From positions 1-27,102 of the forward strand of contig CAJTPH010000025.1 of assembly GCA_910578215.1 (NCBI GenBank): a stretch of DNA of 27,102 nucleotides. Direction: 5' to 3'. Made by a program: the position numbers and the translations under genes. Positions 1 through 8,100 of the stretch are shown here, in pieces (within the stretch, counting starts at the first letter, position 1; every line of letters starts with the position of its first letter). The stretch comes from an uncultured Acetatifactor sp. Lineage in GTDB: Bacteria > Bacillota > Clostridia > Lachnospirales > Lachnospiraceae. A model generated the notes under the pieces. That model was not told where the DNA came from. It did no database searches and worked only from the letters and a program-made list of their open reading frames with translations.

Positions 1-861
1 AACCCTCCCCATGTTTCCGATAAATACAAAAAACCCCACAAAGGTAAGCAGTAACGAATAATCCACCCTGGCCAGAATCTTCCTGTCCGTCAAAAGGACC
101 CCAGCCAGAACCGCCGCAAGCGCCGCCTGCCAGGGCAGCACATGGGCCACGGAAAGCAGGCACAGCAGGAACAGTGCCAGATAGACAGCCAGCGGAAAAA
201 GCACCGCCTTTGACCGGAAGGAGCCTGTCTCCTGCCCTCCGGGTATTTCCGTCCCCTGCTCCTGCAGCTTCCCCGCTCCCGACCTCCATCCGCCGGCGCA
301 GCCTGCGCCCAGGGCAAGCCCCCAAATGATTAAAAGAACCAGCGACACCGCCGTATAGGGCAGCATCAGCAATATAAAGCGGCCCACAGGCATACCTGTC
401 CTGCCGTAGAGATACAGGTTCTGCGGATTGCCGATGGGCGTAAGCATACTGCCCAGGTTGGCGGCTATGGTCTGCATCACCACCAGGGGCAGCAAAAGCC
501 TTGCTCTCTGCTCCTCTCCCGTCATTCCCAGCACGGTAAAGGTAAAGGGCACAAAGGTTATCAGCGCCACATCGTTGGTTATCAGCATGCTTGAAAAAAA
601 GCACAGAAGCGTAAGCAGAAGCACCAGACTGCGGGGCCCCTCCACCCTTCCCAGAAGTCCGCAGGCAATGCGGCGGAATACCCCAATTTTCTGCAGCCCC
701 GCCATAACGCACATCAGGCAGAACAGAACCGCCAGGGTCCGCACATCTATGTAGCCCGCATATTCTTTATCGGGCGGAACCATACATGCCGATATAACGG
801 CAAGCAGCAATGCGGCGCAAAGCACCGCTTCTTTTTTGATAAAGCCGGTCACTCTCTCCAT
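1..861 (-). CDS. Anion permease, SLC13/ArsB-like (partial, C-terminus beyond window)
   Basis: This is an integral membrane transporter of the ion-transporter superfamily that includes the CitMHS and ArsB/NhaD families. The 287 residues present form repeated hydrophobic helices. They include the family-typical segment with SSMLITNDVALIT (about residues 90-105) and the motif NLGSMLTPIGNPQNL (about 135-150), which in this superfamily lies in the substrate/sodium-binding hairpin region. A hydrophilic cytoplasmic loop follows at about 195-220. The frame reads open to base 1, so the C-terminal half is missing. The start ATG at 861 is the first in-frame start after a TGA and lies 21 bp past the stop of the upstream zinc-ribbon gene, with which it probably shares a transcript. 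Its ribosome binding site is weak. The substrate (dicarboxylate, arsenite, sodium/proton) cannot be told from the sequence. Confidence 0.85.
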   Translation of the reverse strand, partial: MERVTGFIKKEAVLCAALLLAVISACMVPPDKEYAGYIDVRTLAVLFCLMCVMAGLQKIGVFRRIACGLLGRVEGPRSLVLLLTLLCFFSSMLITNDVALITFVPFTFTVLGMTGEEQRARLLLPLVVMQTIAANLGSMLTPIGNPQNLYLYGRTGMPVGRFILLMLPYTAVSLVLLIIWGLALGAGCAGGWRSGAGKLQEQGTEIPGGQETGSFRSKAVLFPLAVYLALFLLCLLSVAHVLPWQAALAAVLAGVLLTDRKILARVDYSLLLTFVGFFVFIGNMGRV

Positions 862-882
862 GGCATGGATTTCCGCTTTTCG

Positions 883-1470
883 TCAGGGAGCTTCGTTCAG
901 CAGGCTGCTCACGGCTTCCCAGTTAATAACCGGCAAATTCTTCTGTGTGCCGGAGGAGGTCTTTTTCGTCTTTACTCCAAGCTGAACCAGGTTCCATATC
1001 AGAAGCAGCACCGCCACTGCCGCACCAAGGGCAAAAATTCCGCCTGCAAGGGGCAGGGTCAGATATTCCATGTCGGAAAAATAATGTCCCAGCACCGCAA
1101 TCAAGGCAAAAATACCGCCCACGCACAAAGCCACAATGGGATTTTCAAAAAGCTTATTCTTCATACCGGACACCGCCCACGACTGAGGCTGATGACAATG
1201 GGGGCAAACATCCTTGAAATCCGAAGGGTATATATTCTTTTCCGTTACGTCCTTATGGAGCTCCTTGGTCTTTGCGACCAAGTTTTTATGCGTACGCTCG
1301 CGCAGCTTTTTTTCCTGCTCGTCGTTTATGGTCTTAAAATTACTGTTTGTTGTTGCTTCCCCCGTGACCACCGCCCACATGGAACCGCTTTCCTTTGAGC
1401 AATGCTCACACCGAAAGGAATATGGCACCTCCACCTGTTCTGTCCTTGTGTGCTTGTAATATGTACTCAT
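883..1470 (-). CDS. Zinc-ribbon membrane protein of unknown function
   Basis: I do not recognise this 195-residue protein. Two CxxC pairs (Cys21/Cys24 in CEHC and Cys89/Cys92 in CPHC) look like a split zinc ribbon. They are separated by a charged, probably helical stretch rich in Glu and Lys (about 45-80). Two hydrophobic helices follow at about 111-130 and 140-163, then a hydrophilic tail. This suggests a soluble N-terminal metal-binding domain anchored by a hairpin in the membrane. The start is well supported: AGGAGG lies about 10 bases before ATG, and a promoter lies at 1556-1584. It is the first gene of a transcript that continues into the anion permease, so a link to that transporter is possible but not shown. 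Confidence 0.8.
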   Translation of the reverse strand: MSTYYKHTRTEQVEVPYSFRCEHCSKESGSMWAVVTGEATTNSNFKTINDEQEKKLRERTHKNLVAKTKELHKDVTEKNIYPSDFKDVCPHCHQPQSWAVSGMKNKLFENPIVALCVGGIFALIAVLGHYFSDMEYLTLPLAGGIFALGAAVAVLLLIWNLVQLGVKTKKTSSGTQKNLPVINWEAVSSLLNEAP

Positions 1471-1555
1471 TTATGTATCCTCCTGCTAAAATATACGGAA
1501 GCAGAATTCCGGTATCCGGAAAAAACCGCCGGAGCCTGCGCCCTGTCTGAAAATA

Positions 1556-1584
1556 ATTGTATCACAAAAATACTTCCTTTGCAA
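1556..1584 (-). promoter_or_regulatory. Sigma-A promoter of the zinc-ribbon/permease unit
   Basis: Reading the minus strand, TTGCAA (1584-1579) and TACAAT (1561-1556) are separated by 17 bp. They lie about 90 bp upstream of the ATG at 1470. Confidence 0.65.
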
Positions 1585-1606
1585 AATATTCCGAATGGAA
1601 ATACAT

Positions 1607-1638
1607 AAAAAAACAGGCTGTCAAATCCCCGGACAGCC
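1607..1638 (-). terminator. Intrinsic terminator after the NlpC/P60 gene
   Basis: On the minus strand, GGCTGTC (1638-1632) pairs with GACAGCC (1622-1616) across a 9-base loop. Seven T residues follow (1613-1607). It lies 36 bp past the stop of the hydrolase gene. Confidence 0.85.
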
Positions 1639-1673
1639 CGCCTTCCTAAAACGCTCTCTCACATATAAATTCC

Positions 1674-2714
1674 TTACTCCGACAAAATCCTCACATATTT
1701 AGCCGGCGTGCGGTAATTGTACTTGCTGATCTTGATACCGGACTTGGGACTGCTTGCGTGGATGATCTGGTTATTGCCAATGTAGATCCCCACATGCCCA
1801 ATCACACCCTTGTCATTATTATAGAATATCAGGTCGCCGGGCTGGATATCGTCGAATGATATCTTCGTGCCGCAGTTTGCCTGAGAACCTGTATAATGGG
1901 GCAGCTTATAGCCGTATTTCTTGTATATGCTCAGAACAAACCCGGAGCAGTCAGCACCCTTTGTGAGGCTTGTGCCTCCCCACACGTACGGATTGCCGAG
2001 AAACTGCTTCGCATACTCCACCAGATCCACCCGGACATCGGACACACCCACGCCGTACCGAAGCTCCGTCATGGTAACCGCGGTCTTCAGCCGGTCCTCC
2101 ACCGTCACATACTCCGCGGAGACATAGGCCGCCTCGCTGTCAATATTAATCTTCACCCAGCCCTCCAGGGTCTCTACAAATTCCAGCTCCTCGCCCTTGG
2201 GGACCTTGGTAAGAATGGCGCTTTCCGTGTTTGGCTCCACTCTCACATTTAGATTGTCCGTATTTACCACAACCACGGTCTGGACCAGATCCTTTGCCCT
2301 GAGCCTTGCCTCGGGACCGGTGAGCAGATACTCGAGGCTCACATAGCCTTCCACCTCGCCGGATTTGATATGCGCCCAGCCCTCCAGCATTTCCAGCACC
2401 TCGCACGCCGAATCCTCGGGCATCTTGCCCACCAGCTTCGCATCGGTGGTCGGCTGCTCCCTCACGTTCAGATTACAGCCCTCCACATTGGCGATACCGA
2501 TATTGGTATACCCCCAGGAAGCGCCCTCCGCCTGCTGGGCAATTTCAATATATTCCTCTGCGGAACGCTTGTTTTCAAAAAGTAAGGCGATACCTGCCGT
2601 CTGCAGTACGCTGTCATTGTCATTGGATGCCAAAGCCTGCATGGGATTCAGGCTTAAGCAGAGAATCAGCCCTGCGGACGCAAGCGCTATCTTATTTTTC
2701 TTAATATAACTCAT
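1674..2714 (-). CDS. Secreted SH3b-NlpC/P60 peptidoglycan hydrolase
   Basis: This is a cell-wall endopeptidase. NlpC/P60 enzymes usually cut the gamma-D-Glu-to-diamino-acid bond of the stem peptide. The 346 residues start with a signal peptide (KKNK, hydrophobic core about 8-24, likely cleavage after ALA around residue 29). Two bacterial SH3 repeats follow (about 75-132 and 150-205, each with the NLNVR motif), then the NlpC/P60 domain (about 228-346). The catalytic triad is visible: Cys256 in ADCSGF, His307 in GHVGIYIG, His319 in IIHASSP. I chose the ATG at 2714 over 2720 because AGAGGG is 7 bases before it but only 1 base before the other. It is a single-gene unit with a promoter, a WalR-type box and a terminator. 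Confidence 0.93.
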   Translation of the reverse strand: MSYIKKNKIALASAGLILCLSLNPMQALASNDNDSVLQTAGIALLFENKRSAEEYIEIAQQAEGASWGYTNIGIANVEGCNLNVREQPTTDAKLVGKMPEDSACEVLEMLEGWAHIKSGEVEGYVSLEYLLTGPEARLRAKDLVQTVVVVNTDNLNVRVEPNTESAILTKVPKGEELEFVETLEGWVKINIDSEAAYVSAEYVTVEDRLKTAVTMTELRYGVGVSDVRVDLVEYAKQFLGNPYVWGGTSLTKGADCSGFVLSIYKKYGYKLPHYTGSQANCGTKISFDDIQPGDLIFYNNDKGVIGHVGIYIGNNQIIHASSPKSGIKISKYNYRTPAKYVRILSE

Positions 2715-2752
2715 GTACATGCCCTCTAATCATGAATATGTATTTACAAACT

Positions 2753-2769
2753 TGTTACGAATTTGTTAC
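2753..2769 (+). promoter_or_regulatory. Perfect WalR (YycF)-type box in the hydrolase promoter
   Basis: TGTTAC at 2753-2758 and TGTTAC at 2764-2769 are direct repeats separated by 5 bp. The published Bacillus/Staphylococcus WalR consensus is TGTWAH-N5-TGTWAH, and both half sites fit exactly. The box lies just downstream of the -10 element, around +5 to +21 of the predicted transcript and opposite to its direction. That placement would favour repression. Use of this site in this organism is inferred. Confidence 0.6.
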
Positions 2770-2780
2770 GTGCACATCAA

Positions 2781-2809
2781 ATTATACAGGCAGTACCCCC
2801 ATATGTCAA
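2781..2809 (-). promoter_or_regulatory. Consensus sigma-A promoter of the hydrolase gene
   Basis: On the minus strand TTGACA (2809-2804) and TATAAT (2786-2781) are both perfect and 17 bp apart. The predicted start is near 2774, giving a leader of about 60 bases. Confidence 0.85.
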
Positions 2810-2830
2810 CAAAAATTAATAATTTATCTC

Positions 2831-2847
2831 AACTTTTTAAAAAAGTT
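2831..2847 (-). terminator. Possible weak AT-rich terminator after the Na/Pi gene
   Basis: AACTTTTT and AAAAAGTT form a nearly perfect palindrome 20 bp past the stop of the Na/Pi gene. It has little G+C in the stem, so it is a weak candidate only. Confidence 0.25.
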
Positions 2848-2866
2848 TTAAATAAATGTTAAATAC

Positions 2867-4519
2867 TTATATTGCCTCCGCCGCATCCGCTTCCTTCTCT
2901 GCCGCTATGATGGCAAAGGCAATGTTGGTGGCATGATCCGCCACACGCTCCAGCCCGGACACGATATCCGAGAAGATCATCCCCGCCTCCGGCGTACACT
3001 CCCCCCTGGTCAGGCGCTGAATATGGAATTTCTGCAGAACCTTCTCCTTGGCGTCCACGGCGTCCTCCAGCTCGATCACATCCTGCATGTGGGTCTCATC
3101 CCCCTTGTAAAACATCTCCATGGCATACTGAATCAGCCTGTTGACCATATCCAGCATTTCGCCCAGCTCCTTCTGCGCCTCCTTGCTGAAGGAGACGCCT
3201 GACTCTCTGCGCTGGGAAGCGGCATCCGCCACATTCTCCGCGTGGTCCCCGATGCGCTCAATATCGTTTGCCACATGAAACAGCGCACCGATGCTTTTCA
3301 AATCCTCTATGGGAAGGGTCGTCTGATTTATTTTCACAAGATAATCCGTAATGGCATGATTTAAGAAGTTAATGTTCTTCTCCACCTCATAGACCTCCCG
3401 GATATCCTCCTCGTCCAAGGTGATAAGCGCATTCATGGCGCGGTTCAGGTTCTCGTTTGCAAGGGACGCCATCCTGTCCAGCTCCTTCATGGCGCCGACC
3501 ACGGCGGTGGCGGGGTTGAACACTACCTTGTCCCCGATATACTTGAGCTGGTAGCTCTCCCTGTATCCCACCTTTTTGTCCTCGCCGGGCACACAGGCAC
3601 AGGAAAGCCTGACAATCCAGCCGGAGAACGGGAACAGAACTACCACCTGGAATATCTTGATCATCGTATGCGCATTCGCCACGAACCGCCCGTTGTCCGC
3701 GGAAAACGCCCAGATCAGCTTCATGACGGGCTCCTCCGCCACAAACAGGATTATGTACAGCAGCACCGTGCCGATGACGTTAAACCAGAAATGAATAAGC
3801 GCCGCCCTCTTTGCGTCCTTCTTTCCCGCAAGGGATGCCAGCAGCGCCGTTGTACACGCGCCGATGTTACAGCCCAGAATGATATACAGGGTTATGTGCA
3901 GGGACAGCAGATCCTGATTTGCCAGAAGCAGCACAATGCTGACCGTCACGGAGGAGCTCTGTATAACGGAGGTCAGAAGCAGACCCACAAGAGTCGCCAC
4001 AAAGGGGTTTTTCAGGGACTGCAGCATTCCAACCACCTGGGGCACATTTCTCATTTCCGCCATGGAGCCCGACATGGTGCTCAGACCCAGGAACAATACA
4101 CCGAAGCCGATAATGATATCGGCAAACTTTTTCACCTTGTCATTCTTGCAGAACATCACAAGTAGCACCCCTGCCAGAAGAATGACGGGCGCGTACGCCG
4201 AAAGATTAAAGGATACCAGCTGCGATGTGACAGTCGTGCCGATATTGGCGCCAAAGATAACGCCTGCAGCCTGATACAGATTCATCAGCCCGGCATTTAC
4301 AAAGCTTACCACCATTGCCGTACACGCGGAGGAGGACTGGATAATTCCCGTGAATACAATGCCTACCACCATGCCGGAGAAACGGTTGGTGGTGAAGATC
4401 TCAAGAATCCGCCGAAGCTTGGCGCCCGCAACCTTTTCAATGGAATCACTCATCACGCGCATTCCAAACAAAAAAAGCCCTAAGCCGCCTGCCATAGATA
4501 AAATTATAGTCGCATTCAT
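2867..4519 (-). CDS. Na/Pi cotransporter family protein with PhoU-like C-terminal domain
   Basis: This is a predicted sodium-coupled phosphate transporter, or a related exporter such as E. coli YjbB, in the cytoplasmic membrane. The 550 residues contain the two inverted Na_Pi_cotrans repeats, each with the hallmark QSSS motif (61-64 in IIQSSSACTAM and 187-190 in VIQSSSVTVS) next to a GxNIGxxxT-type segment (GANIGTTVTS about 90-100; GCNIGACTTA about 216-225). The C-terminal third (about 340-545) is a soluble helical PhoU-like domain with the E/D-RxxDHAxNxA pattern occurring twice (ERIGDHAENVAD, ERVADHATNIAF). The length is normal for the fused family. The start ATG has AAGGGA about 10 bases upstream. 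It is a monocistronic unit with its own promoter. Confidence 0.92.
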   Translation of the reverse strand: MNATIILSMAGGLGLFLFGMRVMSDSIEKVAGAKLRRILEIFTTNRFSGMVVGIVFTGIIQSSSACTAMVVSFVNAGLMNLYQAAGVIFGANIGTTVTSQLVSFNLSAYAPVILLAGVLLVMFCKNDKVKKFADIIIGFGVLFLGLSTMSGSMAEMRNVPQVVGMLQSLKNPFVATLVGLLLTSVIQSSSVTVSIVLLLANQDLLSLHITLYIILGCNIGACTTALLASLAGKKDAKRAALIHFWFNVIGTVLLYIILFVAEEPVMKLIWAFSADNGRFVANAHTMIKIFQVVVLFPFSGWIVRLSCACVPGEDKKVGYRESYQLKYIGDKVVFNPATAVVGAMKELDRMASLANENLNRAMNALITLDEEDIREVYEVEKNINFLNHAITDYLVKINQTTLPIEDLKSIGALFHVANDIERIGDHAENVADAASQRRESGVSFSKEAQKELGEMLDMVNRLIQYAMEMFYKGDETHMQDVIELEDAVDAKEKVLQKFHIQRLTRGECTPEAGMIFSDIVSGLERVADHATNIAFAIIAAEKEADAAEAI

Positions 4520-4574
4520 GTAATATTTTCCCTTCAGTTGTTAAAGACAAACCACGATGAAACATACCATTTTA

Positions 4575-4603
4575 ATTTTACGGGAAAACGCAGAAACTTA
4601 CAA
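4575..4603 (-). promoter_or_regulatory. Sigma-A promoter of the Na/Pi cotransporter gene
   Basis: On the minus strand TTGTAA (4603-4598) and TAAAAT (4580-4575) are separated by 17 bp, about 55 bp upstream of the ATG at 4519. Confidence 0.55.
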
Positions 4604-4689
4604 TAGACAATTTGCAATATTTTTACATTTTTTCACATTATTTTTACACTGACTTTATTTATATTTTAACTTTTCCGAAAATTGGACAT

Positions 4690-4716
4690 AAAAAAGCGGC
4701 TTCAGGCAAATGCCGC
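4690..4716 (-). terminator. Intrinsic terminator of the rimP-ribF operon
   Basis: GCGGC (4716-4712) pairs with GCCGC (4700-4696) on the minus strand and six T residues follow (4695-4690). The hairpin contains the ribF stop codon, so the terminator overlaps the end of the gene. Confidence 0.75.
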
Positions 4717-5616
4717 CCCCGCCGCGATATCCTTCCTCAGCTGCGCCTGCAGCGCCTCCACGCTCTCAAAGCGCCGTTCCGGCCTTAAGAACTCACAGAG
4801 ATAGACCTCTATCTCCTCCCCGTATATCCTCCCGTCAAAATCATAAAGGTAGGATTCCAGCCCCAGAAGCCTCTCGGAGGTCACGGTGGGCTTATACCCC
4901 ACATTGCTGATTGCACGGTACATTCTGCCGCCGTGACGGACCTTCGAGAAATAGACACCGTTGGGCGGCATCAGCTTCCTGGCGCCGGGAATCACATTCG
5001 CCGTGGGAAATCCCAGCCGCCTGCCCAGCTTCTGCCCCTCCGACACCCTTCCCGCCACCATATAAGGCATTCCCAGAAGCCTCTCCGCCGCACGCATATC
5101 CCCGCTTTCCACCCTGCCGCGCACACAGGTGGAGCTGACCACGGCGCCTCCCAGACATACCTTTTCAATTGTCTTTACCTCAAAGCCAAGCTCCGGTCCC
5201 AGCCGCCGCAAAAGCGCCGCGTCGCCGGCTCCCCCCGCCCCAAAGGACAGGTCTCCTCCCGCCGCAACAAAACGCACGTTCATCTGTCTGGCAAGCACCT
5301 GTACCGCAAATACCTCCGGCGGCATAGGCGCGGTCTCCTCATTCAGCGGAAATTCAACGAGAATATCCACTCCCATCCGTTCAAACAGCAGGCGCTTTTC
5401 CTCCCTGGAGGTCAGCTCCCTGCCGTCGGAGCTTCCGAAGTACACTGCCGGGGCGGGGTCAAAGGTAAAGACGCAGGCGGCAAGCCCACGGCTCTTTTGC
5501 AGGATGATTTCATCCAGCAGCCTTCTGTGCCCTATGTGAACGCCGTCAAACTTTCCAAGGGCCGCCGCCGTCTCCGGCTTCAAATAAAAATCCGTAGTGT
5601 TTGTTATTATTTCCAA
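4702..5616 (-). CDS. ribF: Bifunctional riboflavin kinase / FAD synthetase
   Basis: This cytoplasmic enzyme makes FMN from riboflavin and ATP, then FAD from FMN and ATP. The 304 residues show the N-terminal adenylyltransferase domain (about 15-180), with GKFDGVHIGHRRLL at 21-34, FTFDPAP at 50-56 and an SSTCVR segment at 161-166. The C-terminal riboflavin kinase domain (about 183-300) has GRRLGFPTANV (198-208) and NGVYFSKV. The length matches the family. Translation appears to start at TTG (5616), 7 bp after the truB stop; no better in-frame ATG exists, and the N-terminus aligns with known RibF proteins. It is the last gene of the operon. The GDLSFGAGGAGD segment replaces the more usual GxDFxFGxxxxGD, a mild variation. 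Confidence 0.95.
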   Translation of the reverse strand: MEIITNTTDFYLKPETAAALGKFDGVHIGHRRLLDEIILQKSRGLAACVFTFDPAPAVYFGSSDGRELTSREEKRLLFERMGVDILVEFPLNEETAPMPPEVFAVQVLARQMNVRFVAAGGDLSFGAGGAGDAALLRRLGPELGFEVKTIEKVCLGGAVVSSTCVRGRVESGDMRAAERLLGMPYMVAGRVSEGQKLGRRLGFPTANVIPGARKLMPPNGVYFSKVRHGGRMYRAISNVGYKPTVTSERLLGLESYLYDFDGRIYGEEIEVYLCEFLRPERRFESVEALQAQLRKDIAAGAAFA

Positions 5617-5623
5617 GTAACCG

Positions 5624-6529
5624 TCACTCTTTCTCCAAAAACATTTTCACGGGCCTGTACCACTTTTTTTCGGGAGCATAGGCATATATTCCCGCGAAGC
5701 TGCCGTCATGCCTGTAGACCCGCACCCATCTCTCAGGTTCATAAACCACATTTTCACAGGACTGCCCGGGAAAGAACGCGTTGCCGTTATCCAGACGCCC
5801 TGTGTAATCGCCATGTACATGAAGCGCCGGGCAGCCTGCGAACACACTGTCCACCGGCTTAACGGCCTCGCCCAGCCTTTGTTCGTCCTTAAGCCCCTGC
5901 AGCCCGCCAAGCGTAATTGCGCCGCTCAGATTAAAGCTTCCCACCCTTGTGCGCCGCAGGCTCTGCATAGTGCCTCCGCAGCCCAGCCTTTCCCCGATAT
6001 CTGCACAGAGCGTCCTTATGTAGGTTCCCTTGGAGCAGACCACGCGCAGGACCGCCACAGGAAGCCTGACCTCCAGTACCTCAAGCTCGTGAATCGTCAC
6101 AGGGCGCGCCCTGCGCTCTACCTCCCTGCCCTCTCTGGCCAGCTCATAAAGCTTTTTTCCATTGACCTTCAGCGCGGAATACATGGGAGGAACCTGCATA
6201 ATCCCGCCCACAAAGGATGCGGCGCACTCCCTGACCTGTTCGGGAGAGACGTTCACCGGGCTCTCCCTAAGCACATGCCCCGTCGTATCCTGCGTATCCG
6301 TTTCCACGCCCAGAAGCAGCTCCGCCACATACTCCTTGTCTCTGTCGGCAAGCAGGTCGCAGAGCTTTGTGGCTGTGCCCAGACAGACAGGCAGCACTCC
6401 CTCCGCCGCCGGGTCCAGCGTTCCCGTATGCCCTATTTTTCTCTGACCACAGATTCCCCGCATTTTTGCCACCACATCATGGGAGGTAAAGCCGGGTTCC
6501 TTATTTATCACAATAATACCGTTTAACAT
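5624..6529 (-). CDS. truB: tRNA pseudouridine(55) synthase
   Basis: TruB converts U55 in the T-loop of most tRNAs to pseudouridine and acts as a tRNA chaperone. The 301 residues show the catalytic motif GHTGTLDP, with the nucleophile Asp39, then the family segments YSALKVNGKKLYELAREG and GTYIRTLCADIGE. A C-terminal PUA-like region follows from about residue 240. The start ATG at 6529 has AAAGGA 5 bases upstream. It lies 25 bp after nrnA and 7 bp before ribF in the same orientation, the usual Firmicutes order. Confidence 0.96.
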   Translation of the reverse strand: MLNGIIVINKEPGFTSHDVVAKMRGICGQRKIGHTGTLDPAAEGVLPVCLGTATKLCDLLADRDKEYVAELLLGVETDTQDTTGHVLRESPVNVSPEQVRECAASFVGGIMQVPPMYSALKVNGKKLYELAREGREVERRARPVTIHELEVLEVRLPVAVLRVVCSKGTYIRTLCADIGERLGCGGTMQSLRRTRVGSFNLSGAITLGGLQGLKDEQRLGEAVKPVDSVFAGCPALHVHGDYTGRLDNGNAFFPGQSCENVVYEPERWVRVYRHDGSFAGIYAYAPEKKWYRPVKMFLEKE

Positions 6530-6554
6530 AACATCCTTTCCACGGCGGACCCGG

Positions 6555-7526
6555 TCAGTCAGACCCTTTCACGGCTGCGGCAAGCTGCTTTTCAATGTGC
6601 AGGGAAAGATTGTTCACACAGTCGTGAAAGGTCCCCGTCATGGTACAGCCCGCCGCCCTGGCATGCCCGCCGCCGCCAAAGTACGCCGCAACCTCCGCCA
6701 CATTGACCTTCTCGTCGGAGCGCATACTGACCTTGTACTCCTGTCCGTCCGTCTGGTACATGAAAATGGCGCAGCTGATACCCTTTATATTGCGCAGCTG
6801 GTTGACGATTCCGTCCAGATCCTTGGGCTCCGCATTATAAAAGTCCATGACCCTCCTGTCCACGGCGCTGACGATACAGCTTCCGTCCATAAAGCGGATG
6901 CTCTCCATGAGGGCGCGCCCCATGATCTGGGTCTGCACATAGGTCCTCTGATAAAAGGTCTCCTGAATCAGCCTGGGAAAGTCAAAGCCATAGCTTATCA
7001 GCCTTGCTCCCTTCTCCATCGTTTCCGGCGAGGTGTTGGAGTACTGGAACACACCCGTATCGTGAATAATGCCGGTATAAATCGCCATCGCAATATCCCG
7101 GTCCAGCTTCTGCGCATCCATCAGATCATACAGAAGCTCGCAGGTGGAGCCCACCTGGGGACGGAGATAATTCACATCGCCGCAGCCGTGATTGCTGACA
7201 TGATGGTCAATATTGATCCTCTTCGCCGCGGCAAGAAAATACTTTTCCGCTCCTCCCAGCCTGTCGGAGCTGGTATCCAGCACAAAATACACATCGAAGG
7301 GAGCCTCGTCAGGGAAATCGGAGATAATGTCCTGAAATCCCTTTATCTGCGCAAAGATCTCCGGAGGCTTTTCCAAAAACACCTTTACCTCCGCCTCCGG
7401 CATGCACCTGCGCAGATACTGCCACAGCCCGAGACAGGCGCCTGTACAGTCGCCGTCAGGACGCACATGGCCGCTGATACCTATTCTCGCCGCATTTTTA
7501 CATTCTTTCAAAATATCCAGTTCCAT
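6555..7526 (-). CDS. nrnA: DHH-family oligoribonuclease / pAp phosphatase
   Basis: NrnA degrades very short RNAs (nanoRNAs) and dephosphorylates pAp. Some DHH relatives cleave c-di-AMP or pGpG instead. The protein has the DHH domain motifs (RPDGD at about 22-26, DTSSD at about 84-88, DHH at 107-109) and a C-terminal DHHA1 domain with GGGGHARAAGC. The manganese-binding acidic and His residues are intact. I chose ATG at 7526 because GGGGGT lies 6 bases upstream. A TTG at 7538 would add four residues but lacks a convincing site. Its place between rbfA and truB is the standard one in Firmicutes. Confidence 0.93.
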   Translation of the reverse strand: MELDILKECKNAARIGISGHVRPDGDCTGACLGLWQYLRRCMPEAEVKVFLEKPPEIFAQIKGFQDIISDFPDEAPFDVYFVLDTSSDRLGGAEKYFLAAAKRINIDHHVSNHGCGDVNYLRPQVGSTCELLYDLMDAQKLDRDIAMAIYTGIIHDTGVFQYSNTSPETMEKGARLISYGFDFPRLIQETFYQRTYVQTQIMGRALMESIRFMDGSCIVSAVDRRVMDFYNAEPKDLDGIVNQLRNIKGISCAIFMYQTDGQEYKVSMRSDEKVNVAEVAAYFGGGGHARAAGCTMTGTFHDCVNNLSLHIEKQLAAAVKGSD

Positions 7527-7568
7527 GCCAACCCCCAATCCAAGCGCCCGAATCCGGAAAAATCCACC

Positions 7569-7952
7569 TTACTCACACTTGTCCCCGGCACGCTCGTCGT
7601 CCTGTGCGATCACCTCGTCGATTCTGCGCGACATATTGACGCCGTACTCGATGGACTGATCCATGACAAAGGTGATTTCCGGCGTGTTGCGCAGGTTTAC
7701 AAGCTTTGCCAGCTGCCGCCTGATAAAGCCCTCCGCGCTTTTAAGCCCCTGCAGCGTACTGTTTCGCGCTTCCTCGCCGCCGAGCACGCTGATCCACGCC
7801 TTGCAGCTCTTTAGATCGGGAGCCACCTCCACGTTGACGACGCTTGTCCACGGACTGATCCTGGGGTCCTTGATCTCCCCCCGGATGATCTCGGCGAGAA
7901 CCCGCTGTACCTCCCCGTTGATACGGGTATTTTTTATACTGTTTTTTCTCAT
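7569..7952 (-). CDS. rbfA: 30S ribosome-binding factor A
   Basis: RbfA is a small KH-fold factor that assists late 30S subunit maturation and 16S 5'-end processing. The 127 residues show the family N-terminus (RINGEVQRVLAEIIRGEIKDPRI), the central strand VVNVEVAPDLKSCKAWISV, and the conserved RRQLAKLVNLRNTPEITFVMDQSIEYG. The length is typical. AGGT lies about 6 bases before the ATG. It sits between infB and nrnA as in other Firmicutes, separated from infB by 148 bp that hold a possible small ORF. Confidence 0.96.
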   Translation of the reverse strand: MRKNSIKNTRINGEVQRVLAEIIRGEIKDPRISPWTSVVNVEVAPDLKSCKAWISVLGGEEARNSTLQGLKSAEGFIRRQLAKLVNLRNTPEITFVMDQSIEYGVNMSRRIDEVIAQDDERAGDKCE

Positions 7953-7984
7953 ATTTTTACCTGTTTAAACCTCAATTTCGCGCT

Positions 7985-8095
7985 TTAGCGCACATGGAGC
8001 CAAAGGCCGGCGCCGTGAGCGAAACCGCTTTTCCAGGTGAAGCCCGGAAAATCTCCGCCCGTAAACCTACAGGCTTTGATTTTCTTCTCACCCAT
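7985..8095 (-). CDS. Possible 36-residue ORF between infB and rbfA
   Basis: An ATG (8095) 5 bp after the infB stop opens a frame of 36 codons ending in TAA (7987-7985). Its start has GAGG within the last infB codons at a plausible distance. The predicted peptide is basic and aromatic/glycine rich (starts MGEKKIKACRF, ends LWLHVR). I do not recognise it, and it is not the DUF503/YlxP protein often found at this position. It nearly fills the only large gap in the operon. A chance frame is a real alternative; conservation is untested. Confidence 0.3.
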   Translation of the reverse strand: MGEKKIKACRFTGGDFPGFTWKSGFAHGAGLWLHVR

Positions 8096-8100
8096 CACGC

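Noticed and set aside
7975..7990. GCGC-TTTA-GCGC hairpin before rbfA as a terminator
   Set aside because: The stem is short and no T tract follows on the minus strand, so it should not stop the operon transcript.
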